A DNA stretch of 64,000 nucleotides from Corynespora cassiicola (taxonomy: Eukaryota; Ascomycota; Dothideomycetes; Pleosporales; Corynesporascaceae), in assembly GCA_022059125.1 (NCBI GenBank), contig JAEUWY010000002.1, forward strand, positions 4,278,001 through 4,342,000, in the 5' to 3' direction. The notes beneath the pieces are model-generated. The model did not search any database, was not told the DNA's origin, and was given only the letters and a program-made list of their open reading frames with translations. Below are positions 20,995 through 31,640 of the stretch, piece after piece. Position numbers and translations under genes: made by a program. Positions within the stretch are counted from its first letter, which is position 1. Each line of letters starts with the position of its first letter.

Positions 20995-22476
20995 ATGGAG
21001 TCGTCACCATCCGCGCTACTCAAACTCCTTGTCCCCAAGACGCCCTTCATCCTCAAGACGGCATTATGGCACACGCTGTACCTCTCCGACACGTCTTCGA
21101 AATGGGACCTCCGGACCGAGCTCACCATCAAGATCCTGCGCAGCATGCTGGGCCCGGATTCGCCTAGCTCCAGCATCACTAAGCAGCAGCGCCTCACGAC
21201 CAAGGACCCAGGCGTCAAGGGCAAGGTGTGGGTATCCAAAGTGCAATTTCCAGCCGATGAGGATGGAGAGGGCGGGCTGAGGGATGTGCTATTCAACGCA
21301 ATCGAGGCTATGATGGGCGACGCCTCAGCAGCAGCCGACTACACGAAGCCCCCCGTGTTGCCCCTGGAAGCAGAATGGACGGGATACCGCGCAGGCGTGC
21401 CAGACAACGAGCCGGAGCCCACCAACCTCTCCGAGAAAGAGAAGTTCGAGCACCTGATGAAGGAGACGACGTCCAAGGTCACGCTGCTGTACCTCCACGG
21501 CGGCGCCATGTATCTGCTGGATCCGGCGACGTACCGCCCCATCACGTCGCGCCTGGCCAAGGAGTCTGGAGGCAGGGTCTTGAGCGTGCGTTACAGGCTC
21601 TCGCCGCAGCATCCGTTCCCGGCCGCACTCCTCGATGCCCTCACTGCATATCTGAGCTTGCTGTACCCACCCGCAGGATCGCCGCACGCCCCCGTCCCCG
21701 CCGACGAGATCGTCTTCGGGGGAGACTCTGCAGGCGGAACGGCCTGCACAGCGCTGCTACAACTCCTCCTGCACCTCCGCCGTTCCGCGCCCCCAGGCCA
21801 GACCCCCAAGGTGCGCTTCCACGGCCACGACGTCGAGGTCCCGCTCCCGGCGGGCCTGGCCCTCACGAGCCCCTGGTTGGACATCACGAGGGGCCTGCCC
21901 AGCATCGAGGGCCTGGCCCACTTCGACTACCTGCCCCCACCCTCGCACACGGCCGGCATGCGGTTCCCGCCCTGCGAGGCATGGCCCGAGAAGCCGCCGC
22001 GGGCGGAGATTTACTGCGAGGGGTCTGCGCTGGTGCATCCGCTCGTTTCGCCGCTTGCGGCGAGGGACTGGACGGGCTGTCCGCCGCTGTTCATCTCGGT
22101 AGGGCAGGAGATGTTGAGGGATGAGGATACGGTGCTTGCGCAGCGGGTGGCGAGGCAGGGGGGTGTGGTGGTGTGGAGGGAGTTTGAGGCTATGCCGCAT
22201 TGCTTTGCCATGATGCTCGAGGCGTTGCCGTCGGCCAAGATTCACTGCGAGGAGTATGGCAGGTTTTGCAAAGAGGCGGTTGAGGGCAAGGCGGAGAGTA
22301 GCGGGGAGATTGTGGCTGCGAAGACCATGGTTAAGAGCGAGGTTGATGTCAAGAACTTGACCGAGTTGACTGATGACAAGGTCGATGAGTACATGCAACT
22401 CGCAAAGGAGCGCATCATCAAGAGGTTTGTAGAGCGGAGTGGCGATCCGAGTGCCCAGGCTCGACCGATGCTCTGA
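20995..22476 (+). CDS. Alpha/beta hydrolase fold-3 (HSL-type) esterase
   Basis: Single exon, 493 residues. The hormone-sensitive-lipase type oxyanion motif is LYLHGGAMYL (His168, Gly169, Gly170). The nucleophile elbow is GGDSAGG with Ser245. The acid is probably the Asp in MLRDEDT and the base His402 in AMPHCF, giving a full triad in the right order. There is no signal peptide; a hydrophobic N-terminal stretch (LLKLLVPKTPFILKTALWHTLYL) could attach to membrane. Between the N-terminus and the core is a variable region of about 90 residues. The C-terminal 60 residues are charged and helical and extend beyond the fold. Substrate unknown; short-chain ester or lipid ester hydrolysis is expected of the family. 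Confidence 0.85.
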   Translation: MESSPSALLKLLVPKTPFILKTALWHTLYLSDTSSKWDLRTELTIKILRSMLGPDSPSSSITKQQRLTTKDPGVKGKVWVSKVQFPADEDGEGGLRDVLFNAIEAMMGDASAAADYTKPPVLPLEAEWTGYRAGVPDNEPEPTNLSEKEKFEHLMKETTSKVTLLYLHGGAMYLLDPATYRPITSRLAKESGGRVLSVRYRLSPQHPFPAALLDALTAYLSLLYPPAGSPHAPVPADEIVFGGDSAGGTACTALLQLLLHLRRSAPPGQTPKVRFHGHDVEVPLPAGLALTSPWLDITRGLPSIEGLAHFDYLPPPSHTAGMRFPPCEAWPEKPPRAEIYCEGSALVHPLVSPLAARDWTGCPPLFISVGQEMLRDEDTVLAQRVARQGGVVVWREFEAMPHCFAMMLEALPSAKIHCEEYGRFCKEAVEGKAESSGEIVAAKTMVKSEVDVKNLTELTDDKVDEYMQLAKERIIKRFVERSGDPSAQARPML

Positions 22477-23115
22477 GGTGTAGATACCCGGGGCAACGTC
22501 GCTGAGTACATATACCCTTTTCCTACGCATTCATATAGACGCTTTTTTGCTTTGGCTTCGGTTTAGACTCACATTTTCTAACATTTGGTATAATTCTCCC
22601 GCCATGACGGAAATAAACTACAAATGGACCTCTTTTTTTCGCAATATCCCCCAATTACAACTCGATGCTGTACACGAGTCCCTGCCGCAGATCCCCCAGC
22701 CTCAGCCCAGCGCCGATCACCCACCATACCTTATCCGACCTAGCCAATTCACCGCGCCACGCCCGGATCGCAAGCCATCGAAGCCCTACGTCGCGTGCCC
22801 CTGCGCCATTTAAGCCTTCGGAACAAAAGCATGTCTAGGGTAAGGCGCACACGTTGCGGGCCGCACGGTGCTAGCGGTCGAAATATTCCCGCGATAGGGA
22901 TGGCGCGCAAGCACCATGACGAGGCTAAGGCGAGGAGGGGACGTGGCTAGGCGGACAAGGCTGAGTAGGGAGATGGGAAAGCGATGGATGCGAGGGTTGG
23001 GATGGAGGGATGTGGTTCAGAGGGTGAAGGTCAGGTTTTTAGGGAGAGTCGTGTATAAAGGAAGGGTTGGGGCGCGTACGGATGGCGGATCATGGTTCAA
23101 TTCGGGCTTTACACC
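22477..23115. other. Intergenic with promoter of the FAD oxidase
   Basis: A C-rich left half and a G/A-rich right half lead to a TATAAA box at 23054. No gene is supported. Confidence 0.45.
23054..23059 (+). promoter_or_regulatory. TATAAA box of the FAD oxidase gene
   Basis: TATAAA lies 38 bp before an ATG at 23092 and 62 bp before the ATG at 23116. With a start site about 30 bp downstream of the box, the second ATG is the better start, and it also begins the signal peptide. Confidence 0.5.
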
Positions 23116-25169
23116 ATGAAGCTCTTCACCCACTTCCCTCTCCTCTCCATCCCCCTATCCCACGCCTCCCCCCCTCAAAACTCAACACAAGAGTGCAAAT
23201 GCGCACGCCCCTCCCTCCTATCCACCCCTGATACTAACCTTAACCTCAACCAGACCCCTACCTCCCCCTGCTGGCCCCCTCCCCCCTCCCTCTCCACCCT
23301 AAGCACCACCCTCTCCGGCTCCCTCCTCCACACCCCACCCCCAGCCTTCGTCTGCTACCCCACCTCCGCCTCCTACAACCTCTCGGCCTGCGCCAGGGTC
23401 CGCGCCTCCTGGTTCAGCTCCTCGTTCCACGCCGCGGACCCCACATCCATCGGCTGGCCGTGGTGGGCGCACAACTCGTGTCCGCCCATTTGGCCCAACG
23501 GGACGAGCATCCTCGGGGACCCCGAGGCGGGAGCTAAAGGGTGCGGGGTGGGTGCGTATCCGGCGCTCGCGGTGAATGCGACCACAGAGGGGGAGGTGGT
23601 GGCGGCGGTGCGGGGGGCGAAAGAGTGGGGGGTGAGGCTCAATGTTAAGAGTACGGGGCATAGTTTTCAGGGGAGGAGTACGGGGTTTGGGACGTTGTCG
23701 TGAGTTTGCTATTGCTCTGTCCATTCTTGAGGGGAGGATGTTGGGAGGAGACGGGCTGATGCGGATATAGGGTGTGGACGCATTATATGAGGGGTGTCGA
23801 GTTCCATGACAAGTTCCAGGCAGAGAGTTGCGCAGACGAAGAGTCGCATATGGCGTTTACGTTTGCGGCGGGGGAGAGGGTGAGGGATGTTTATGAGGCT
23901 GCGGATAAGCATGGGGCTATTGTGGTAGCCGGGTCGGCCCAGGATGTGGGCATTGTGGGGTGGTTTACTGGGGGAGGTGAGCTTCAAGTCCTCTGCCGTT
24001 ATTTGTATTCTGACTTTTGTGCGCAGGCCATGGCCCTTTGTCCAGTACCTACGGCCTCGGTGTCGACAATGTCCTCCAGGTCCGTATCGTCACTGCAGCT
24101 GGCAAACTCCTCACTGCAAACCGCTGCCAAAATTCGGAACTCTTTTGGGCCATACGCGGAGGCGGCGGCGGTACCTTTGGCGTGGTGACGTCTGTTACCA
24201 TGAAAGCGTATCCTTCGCCTCGGGTGTCGCGACAGAGCTTCTCAATGTCACTCATTGATCCATCCAAGCAAGACCGATATTGGGATCTTGTCGCCGCTGT
24301 CATGTCAGAGTTCCCCAAATTGAAAGAAGGTGGCATGCAAGGCTACAGCGTCCTATTCCCACCAGGCATTCTTCCAGGCCCGGAAGGACAGAGTGGATGG
24401 ACTTGGACTTGGGGATTCGATGTGCATGATAAACCCAACGGGACGATTGAGGCGTTGTTCGAGCCTATCGCAAGGATTTTGAATCCCGAAAATAGTACCA
24501 GCATCGTCTATACGTCGTCGATCCAACACGCGCCCAACTTTTTCAGTCTCTGGAACAGCACAATTACCGATGAACCTGTTGCTTTGGGCGGTGCAGCAAT
24601 AGGCTCTCGTCTCCTGCCCGCCTCTGCACTGTCAGACACTGACCACCTGGCCTCGGTGTTAAGAGATATATCAACAGCAGCGGAAGGATCCTCGTCCCCG
24701 CCTGTTCTACAGGCGTACATGATTGCTAATAACCACACCGGCAAGAAAGGTGAAGTGTCTGTAACTCCGGCCTGGGCGGATGCAGTGCTCCACTTTATCA
24801 TCAGTGAAGGATTCAACGACTCGGACACCTTTGAACAAGCCAAGCCCACCCTTGATAGGATGACATACCAGAGAGTGGCCAAGCTGAAGGAGTTGGCGCC
24901 CGAGAGTGGCGCATACTTTAATGAGGTGAGTTTGCACTATCTCCCACATGTATTTTTCCCTTGGAAAACTTTGCTGCTGACTTGCTCAGGGTGATCCATT
25001 TGATCCCAACTGGCAGTATGACTTCTGGGGCCAAAATTATGCAAGGTTAAAGGCCGTAAAGAAAAAATATGACCCGGATAATCTGCTTTGGTGCTTGAGT
25101 TGCGTGGGCAGTGAAGAGTGGTATGAGATGGATTCTGGACAATTATGCAAGGCCTCGTGGGCAGACTGA
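23116..25169 (+). CDS. Secreted BBE-type FAD-linked oxidase
   Basis: Member of the PCMH-type FAD-binding family with a berberine-bridge-enzyme tail; such fungal enzymes oxidise sugars or secondary-metabolite intermediates outside the cell or in the secretory path. Exons 23116-23699, 23771-23976, 24027-24925 and 24990-25169 give 622 residues; introns are 71, 50 and 64 nt. A signal peptide (MKLFTHFPLLSIPLSHA) is followed by a Pro/Ser/Thr-rich, Cys-bearing segment. The flavin His is in KSTGHSF; the GGGHGPLSS loop spans the second junction. The BBE tail ends with NYARLK..KKYDP and LWCLSCVGSEEW. The site aligned with the second (cysteinyl) flavin bond, C in GACPTVG of bicovalent relatives, reads GSAQDVG here, so attachment is probably by His only. 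Confidence 0.86.
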
Positions 25170-25631
25170 GTATCTAGGCTAGCACATAATACATGCGGTA
25201 CGATTGGGCATTACCAAGTGCTCGTTTTTTTTATAGAATGCGTCGTGGCTTCCCTTTGAATTTTCCGGATCCTACTTAGCAATATGGCCACTCATTGGCA
25301 GATTCACGTCTGACGTTACTGATCCATGTAGTTCTACACGACTAGGGTCTTTACGATCGTCAGGTAGCCCGCTGACAGATCAAGGATTTAAGGCACGGGT
25401 GTAATACAAGCTACGCCAAGCTCCAATAACGTGTAATCGTTCGCATTTGTAATTCAATCCGAGTTGCATTAAAGCCGCCATCTAAGCGACGAAGTCTAAT
25501 GAGACCGCTATCTATGTTGGGAAGTCTTTCGATGTACCACGAAGATCAAGAAACCTCACACACGCTATCCATATTCAGAAGCCACCCTGTGGCCCAACCC
25601 CATTAACTCCGCCATCATTATTCAGACACGC
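25170..25631. other. Intergenic between convergent genes
   Basis: AT-richer stretch between the FAD oxidase and alcohol dehydrogenase 3' ends. No gene seen. Confidence 0.5.
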
Positions 25632-26690
25632 CTAGTTCTGAAGGACGTATCGGTACCTCGCTTTTCCAGCCTCCATGTCCTGGATGACCTGGTTGGCATC
25701 GTTCATTGGTCGGACCTGCACCCATGCGGTGATCTTGTTCTTCGCGGCAAACTCCAACATCTCGTTTGCATATCTGCGGTTTCCAATCATGCTACCGGCC
25801 AGCTTGATGCCCTTGCCGATCAAAGCGTGGGCGGAGAAGCCGGGGATAGGGTCCTCGGGAGCACCGACTTGGACGATGGTGCCGTTGACGTCGAGGAGCT
25901 GCAAGTACTGCGCCATGGGGATGTTGTTGCCAGAGACGGTGCAGATGATCAGGTCGAGAGTATCGGCGTTCTTGGAGGCCCACTCGGGGTCGTCGTCGGT
26001 GGCAATGTACTCGTCTGCACCCATCTTGAGGGCATCGTCCTTCTTGTTGGCCTTGCGGGAGATGGCGACGACCTTATCGCTGCCGAGAGCCTTTGCGAAG
26101 CTAACGGCGAAATGGCCTAATCCTCCTACACCGATGACACCCACGCGCTTTCCAGGTCCTGCGCCATTTGCGCGGAGGGGTGACCAGACGGTCAAACCAC
26201 CGCATAGCAATGGCGCTGCGATCTCCGAGGGAAGGGCGTCGGGGATGTGGAATGCAAAGTCTGCGGGGCCTCTCCACTTCTTAGCATATCCGCCAAAGGC
26301 GGTCTCGCCAGATGGGTATTTCGAGTTGTACGTGACGACCAACTTCTTGCAGTAGTTCTCGCGGTCGGTCGTGCACTTCTGGCAGTCATGGCAGCTGTCG
26401 GTCTGCGCGCCAATTCCCATGCGGTCGCCGACCTTGACGCCCTTGACGTCAGATCCGACACGAGTGACTTTGCCGACAATCTCGTGTCCGACGACTAGAG
26501 GGTAGATGGATGGGCCCCATCCAGAACGAAGTGCGTGGATGTCACTACCGCACACACCGCAGTGAGTGACATCCATCTCGATATCTGTCTCTGCGAATTG
26601 CTTGGGCTCGAAGTTGGTCCAAGCCATGTTTCCGTCAACAGAAGACGGGTCGCTGGCGACCCAGCCGACAAATTCGGAGTTGGCAGCCAT
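25632..26690 (-). CDS. Zinc NADP-dependent alcohol dehydrogenase (cinnamyl type, Adh6-like)
   Basis: Medium-chain dehydrogenase that interconverts aldehydes and alcohols, typically NADPH-dependent reduction of aromatic or branched aldehydes in the cytosol. Single exon, 352 residues, full family length. Catalytic zinc ligands are Cys44 in THCGVCGSDIH and His69-Glu70 in GHE, with Cys in the later LLCGG segment. Structural zinc ligands are Cys100, 103, 106 and 114 (SCHDCQKC..ENYC). The Rossmann motif is GVGGLGHFAVSFAKALG, and SRKANKK after it supports NADP rather than NAD. A TATA-like element lies about 105 bp upstream. It converges with the FAD oxidase, which suggests but does not prove a shared pathway. 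Confidence 0.93.
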   Translation of the reverse strand: MAANSEFVGWVASDPSSVDGNMAWTNFEPKQFAETDIEMDVTHCGVCGSDIHALRSGWGPSIYPLVVGHEIVGKVTRVGSDVKGVKVGDRMGIGAQTDSCHDCQKCTTDRENYCKKLVVTYNSKYPSGETAFGGYAKKWRGPADFAFHIPDALPSEIAAPLLCGGLTVWSPLRANGAGPGKRVGVIGVGGLGHFAVSFAKALGSDKVVAISRKANKKDDALKMGADEYIATDDDPEWASKNADTLDLIICTVSGNNIPMAQYLQLLDVNGTIVQVGAPEDPIPGFSAHALIGKGIKLAGSMIGNRRYANEMLEFAAKNKITAWVQVRPMNDANQVIQDMEAGKARYRYVLQN

Positions 26691-27074
26691 TATGATGTTA
26701 AGATATAGTATAGGTTGAGGGAATTTAAGCTCAAGGAAGGGAAGTTGAAGTAATGCTGGAATGAATGGGCTAAGAAGTGGCTCCCCGGCTCACTTTATAT
26801 CTCCAGTCGTTGTGGATAGAGTTTTCAATCGACGCAGTGGAGCTCCGTTGGGGGTAACATAATCGATTTCATGACGCAGCCTTGTTGCTACAACTATCAC
26901 CGTCTAACTCCGCATAGATGCGCTAATGTACTAAGCAAGTCAGCAGGTTGCATGATTAACTGGACTTTGTCCCTGTCCCTCGGAGTTTTGGCATCATGGA
27001 TTTGCTAGCAAACGTGAAAGCGTGGGAAGCGTGGCAAGCGTCCCCGGCCCGACCTCGGCGATCGCCTAGGCACC
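26691..27074. other. Promoter of the alcohol dehydrogenase and flank
   Basis: Holds the dehydrogenase promoter (TATAAA on the minus strand at 26794-26799). The start of a degenerate stretch lies to the right. Confidence 0.45.
26794..26799 (-). promoter_or_regulatory. TATA box of the alcohol dehydrogenase
   Basis: TATAAA on the minus strand, about 105 bp upstream of the ATG at 26690, a usual distance for a fungal core promoter with a 60-80-nt leader. Confidence 0.45.
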
Positions 27075-27190
27075 ACAACCTCATGCCGCACCTGCAAGAT
27101 ACGGTCGCATCCAGCAAGGATTCGTTCATTGACCAATGCCGCAAAGTAGGAAAATTCTGCAGAGGAGTCTTGATCAGAGAGCTTACCAAT
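27075..27190 (+). pseudogene. Decayed Zn2Cys6 DNA-binding domain
   Basis: Bases 27081-27104 encode SCRTCKIR, the first half of a Zn(II)2Cys6 cluster (C-x2-C-K-I-R). Bases 27134-27166 encode QCRKVGKFCRG, the second half (C-x6-C). The two halves are in different frames (offset of one base) and the middle Cys residues are gone, so no functional domain can be made. A canonical domain would keep 28-30 residues between these points. No long frame on either side continues it. It is best read as the remnant of a transcription factor lost from this locus. Pattern recognition by eye, no search behind it. Confidence 0.5.
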
Positions 27191-27848
27191 AGCCATACGG
27201 CTGCTGTTGGCTGATGGATGGTAGATGGACTACCGACTGGACCAGGGAAAAAAAGCGCGGCAATCGAAAGCCATCGAATCGAGTCGAAAAGGGATAGGAA
27301 ATTCTTGATACAGCTCCCGTTATGCCTTATTTTGTCAAGGGTATTCAAGAGAAGATTGAGGGCTCTGCCGAAGGCACATCCCGGGAGCTCCGATTTAACT
27401 CGCCTATTCCGGCCAGCCTATCTCTTCTTGCCAATCTATTTTAACGTGATGCGGGTACTCGCAACTCTTGAGTTCTTCTGAGGCGGTGACCTGATATCTT
27501 GCTCTCACATTACAGATCCACTGCGAGACTGTCGAAACGACCGTCCTTCTTCAACCGACCCAGTTACAGATTGCCACACTGCATCATTCGGGGATAAACG
27601 TATGATCCATCTTAAAGTTTCGACACAACTCTTCCGATGGTTCCGAATGATATATTGGAATGAGTGTTCCTGGAAGTGATTGGACAAGCCCCTTTCGTGC
27701 CGAATCATAGAAGGCTGCCTGCGTGAATTTTGTTTCCAGATAACGAGCGACCATAAACCCCTAGAAGCTCCGTATCATCTGTGTAGGAGGTGATCGGTGA
27801 TCTAGAACTGAGCATCCGCGTTGACCCGGGTGGTGTACATGACAATCC
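27191..27848. other. Intergenic, no gene seen
   Basis: About 650 bp of low-complexity-free sequence. Frames are short and interrupted. It may contain more of the decayed regulator but I cannot follow it. Confidence 0.4.
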
Positions 27849-28981
27849 TTACATCCGCAATCGCTCCTTGTACTCGTTCAACCTTTCACTTACCCGGGTG
27901 CCATTCCAAGTTTCGTGCCCATCCAGGCTTTTACGAGAAGGCAGTCCTATCTGCTCGATAGCGAAACTGGCAGCTACATTTCCCCAAATTGAAGCTTCTT
28001 TCAGGTCATTGGTTGCGTGCCATCCGGCAATAAACCCTCCGAGGAATGTATTCCCGGCACCCGTCGGGTCAACGACATGGATTGACCCTTCAGTATATAA
28101 TGCAGGAAGCCATAACTTCTGGTTGGCCAATACAGTTAATGTCCCATTGCTACCAGCTCTTACAATTACTGCCCCTTGGCTTTCGGGGTTGAGGGCGTTG
28201 TAAAGGTCGGATGCATATTCCTCAAGTTCGTCGGTTCGAAGAGTGTCCGACACATTTTCGTGGTACAGGTTCGCTAATTCCAGGTGGTTTGGTGAGAATA
28301 TATCCACTAGCTTGCAAGCTTCTAGGAATGAAGAGCGATTTGATGGTCGGCAGGCGGCTGGAAACGGCTCCCATACGATGAACGGGCGTTTAAGGATGCC
28401 ATGTTGTGAACGTATCTGGATAAGCTCAGGTACCTGATTTTCTATCTCTTGGGGAGTTGCAAACATATGAAATATATCTGCGTTGATCAGGGAGGTGCCA
28501 ATGAGGTCGTGCGGCGAAGCTTTGAGTGGGGTAGTCGTATATTGGAACTTCTTGGCTACATGAGTAAGCAAACATATTGAAAACACAGACTAACCACCTA
28601 CGCCCGAATGTATCATCTTCATATTCAAGAAGGCCCCTTGAGCTTGGTCTCTCAGGGACAGTTTTGATTACCAGCTTCAGGCCCCAGTCCTGTAGTCGCT
28701 CTCGAATCGTTTGAGGGAAATCATATCCAGCAAGAACCAAGCACCCAACTTTGGATGCAGCCTGGCTGCCGGAAAGGATCCGACACCCGAGAGTCGCTAG
28801 ATTCGAGATTTAAGATGTGGATAACGTAAGAGGCAAGGTGCATACCGAATAACGCCGAACCTCCAGCGACGTCAATGATAGGAGGACGATTTGGAAGCCG
28901 AATCTCGTCAATAATGACCATACCAAGCGATACCGAAATGAATTTCTGGTGAGCGATGAGATTTGAAGGATTGCTGTCCAT
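27849..28981 (-). CDS. pfkB-fold carbohydrate kinase-like protein (Mak32-like)
   Basis: Ribokinase-like fold. Exons 28981-28846, 28796-28602 and 28555-27849 give 345 residues; introns are 49 nt (GTATGC) and 46 nt (GTAGGT). The N-terminal signature is VAGGSALFATLGCRI across the first junction, then LVLAGYDFP. The segment GLLEYEDDTFG..KKFQYTTTPL is typical of the fungal Mak32-like branch. The anion-hole motif reads DPTGAGNTFLGGF. In active sugar kinases this is GAGD, with Asp as catalytic base; here it is Asn. The branch may therefore not be a classical kinase. Yeast MAK32 is needed for maintenance of a dsRNA virus, but a role here is unknown. Neighbours are accessory genes. Confidence 0.78.
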
Positions 28982-29861
28982 ATTTGTGGTGTGTGACGCG
29001 TCTGGTGCTGTCAAGGGATAGACTCGGTGAATAAAACTGGAAAGTAAGACAGGTCTGGTGGCAAAAGCATGAATTCTCCTCCGTCTAACACTTTTCGATA
29101 ATCATCAAGTGTGTAGAATGAGTCAAGAGCGTTGGCAACGATAGTGGGAGCCCGAGGTTAGATATCCGAAATGCTGTGCATGAGCGCTAACTGTATTGAG
29201 GATAGCGCCATGGCGGCCTCGCAAACAAGACAGCTCGGTACTCATCCGGGCAGCGTATCGCGAGGCCAACTTTCTTGTGCTTTTCTAAAGTTACAAGAGG
29301 GTATCTCAGGTGCTGTGAGTAGAAACTTAACTTGTTCGTCTAGGTCACCAGTCATCACGACCGAAGGCTAAAGAGGCTTAGCTGTTGAGAGGGCTTCCAA
29401 CACGGGCAACTGCTGTCCCGGAATCTTCTTCATCGCTCTTGTCCCTCAGTGAAAATTTCTATGATTGCAAAATACTAAATGATTGGCGCGGACACTTGCG
29501 TGCTGTGACCTGAGTGAGCCATCATCTGGAGACTATTTTGGAATATACTTCCCTTGGTATAGACATGCACCTCAAGCACTAATTTTCTATACTATAGTCT
29601 CTAGATAGGTTTTGTACCGAAAGCCTTATCTCGAAAACATAGGATCTTTCTTTTTTTTAGTACAATATAAACTTATCAGCATATAAGAGCCGGCGCAATG
29701 TTAAGAGACAGGCTTGATCTATAAACTCAAAAAAAAACACTGCAACCATTTATCTCGATCTTCGAACAAAGAATCCGTGTACAGTGTAACCTCTGCAAGC
29801 CTTTTGTAGACCGTGGTATTGAATAAGATAGCATTACACGTACTCGTTAGGAGCGTGGACC
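28982..29861. other. AT-rich intergenic
   Basis: About 880 bp with T-runs and A-runs (29640-29740). It holds the promoter of the pfkB gene at the left and the 3' flank of the RTA1 gene at the right. No gene is supported. Confidence 0.45.
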
Positions 29862-30824
29862 TCAAACCCGGTCTTTGGGCTCCAACGGATCTTCACTTCC
29901 CATCATTTCAAAGTTGCTCCTTGTTGTTATGCCTGTAGCACCATCGATAAGCTCGCGAATGTACCATTTGCAGCAAACTACCAGCACAATAGCCATTAAA
30001 AGAGCATCGAAGACGTATATTGGCCACTCATTTGCTAGGAGGTACGCCTCTTCTGTGGATTGCGTCAGCTCGAAGCACGCCAATTTGAACCCGAAAATTC
30101 AAGTACTCACCACCCATAGCGTATTCGATGACACGAAAGACGTTTCTAACCGTGATTAAAATGCTGACCGCGTACAGCGTATTCATGTACCATTCCCAAT
30201 TAAAGCCATTGGCTGCCATCTTTCTGCTGGACGAATTCCTTAGGTTCATGTGGAATTTGAGTCCCACGACCATGAAGAAGCCAAATATCACGATTTGGAG
30301 GATGAGTCCAGCGAGAATGATAGTTTTCCCCATATCCGAGCTGCTCTTGCTGTCTCCAGAGGCCATGATGCTACCACCAATACCTTGCATGAGGAAGCAC
30401 AAAATGTCACCCCCAACGAAGATCTTTGTAAGCCAGTTTGGCCGAATCATAGCGTAGGACGGCTGGCCGCTCGCTCGGATGATGCGACTCAGGAACATGT
30501 ATACGGAAGCCGCAAAGAGAATAGGCGCAAGAAGAATGAAAAGCGACTGTATAATGTATGCTCCAAGATTGTATGGATTTGAATTTCCATATGCTCGAGC
30601 GCCATATCCGATGATTTCCACTGCGGAAAATGTTAGCCAAGAGGTGTTGGGGTAGGCACTGAGTTATTACAGATTGCGCCAACGACAAAAGGGATACAAA
30701 ACCAAGTCTTCGTCTTGAACAATTTGAAAGCGTGGTAACCAAAAAGTATCCCAAACACGATTAAAGTGATTACAGCGGCGGCAATGGAAGGAGTGTACTT
30801 GTAATATTCTTCTTTCTGGGCCAT
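29862..30824 (-). CDS. RTA1-like seven-span membrane protein
   Basis: RTA1 family (lipid-translocating exporter group; yeast Rta1, Rsb1), fungal plasma or ER membrane proteins tied to 7-aminocholesterol or sphingoid-base resistance. Exons 30824-30671, 30620-30111 and 30052-29862 give 284 residues; introns are 50 and 58 nt. Start MAQKEEYYKYTPS is the usual family opening. Family marks are WFCIPFVVGAI, then EIIGYGARA after the first junction, QSLFILLAPILFAASVYM, and DILCFLMQGIGG. The last exon gives EEAYLLANEWPIYVFDA. Seven hydrophobic segments are visible. An upstream in-frame ATG at 30923 would add an unlikely 33-residue leader. Neighbouring Zn2Cys6 and MFS genes suggest an export or resistance role, by inference. 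Confidence 0.9.
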
Positions 30825-30942
30825 TTTGTTGTTCAGGCTGGTGCTCTGCGCTCCGGTTATAATCAAGTGTGAATATGATTGTAGAATAGAGTAATGTGAG
30901 GTGTTTCTGTACAAGAATGGCATTAGGAGGATGATTCTTATA

Positions 30943-31640
30943 TCAGAAGTAGCTCCCGTTGTTCAGGAACGAATCTCGCAAGCATAGACAAGAACAGTCA
31001 TCGAAATCAAAGCCACGATTAAACGAACGAGAGAAGTCGTCATAAGCCCTTAGGCTTCTTCTATTAGAGCAACACCCTGAACTGTGGATACCAAGGCCAA
31101 GGACTGCAATAGCATCCTTGTCGCGTCCTAGGCTGGTGCCTAGGGTTTCATCGTTGGCCATATAGAGCCTTCAAATCTAAATATATCCGTCTTTTAGAAT
31201 AAATCGAGTGGTTTGAAGGATATCGAGCCCCAGAAAATCTTGTTAAATGAATGCACAATCCATAGGGTGGAATCAATCTTGGCATTGCTGTAGAGCGAAA
31301 GCGGATAGCTCGTATCGCTTGAACGAGAACGAGAACGAGAACGAGGCCCGTGCGAACGAATGCTGATTTACACGGCAGCAGATAAGCCCGAATACAAGCT
31401 CCATGTTAAACAAAATCCGTATCTCGTTCTCGGCGGCATGGATATGGTTACGAGCAAGTTCTTGAGGATCAAGATCTTCATATCTTGTAACAGTGCCGCC
31501 AATCAGTGGGCTACACAGGGTGGTCATCACCACAGCGCCAAAGACAACACAGTAGATGAGGGATCTTGGCCACCAAAAGCCCACTACTCTGCTTTTAGTT
31601 TCAACAACACAATTTTGGGACTAAGCCCTCGGCAGACACG
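30943..31640 (-). pseudogene. Possible decayed membrane-protein gene
   Basis: A minus-strand frame from about 31640 to 31273 lacks an ATG but encodes a hydrophobic helix (RSLIYCVVFGAVVMTTLC) and then an amphipathic, plausible segment (TRYEDLDPQELARNHIHAAE). Farther along, a different frame near 31055-30975 gives another hydrophobic run (LVRLIVALISMTVLVYAC). No splice pair joins them cleanly. I do not recognise a family. It may be a relic or an unresolved multi-exon gene. Confidence 0.25.
31321..31344. repeat. (GAACGA)n hexamer repeat
   Basis: Four tandem GAACGA copies (plus strand) within AT-rich intergenic DNA. Confidence 0.85.

Noticed and set aside
23193..23253. Possible intron in the first exon of the FAD oxidase (CTAACC...CAACCAG)
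   Set aside because: It looks like an intron 3' end, but the only donor (GTGCAA) gives a 61-nt intron that breaks the frame.
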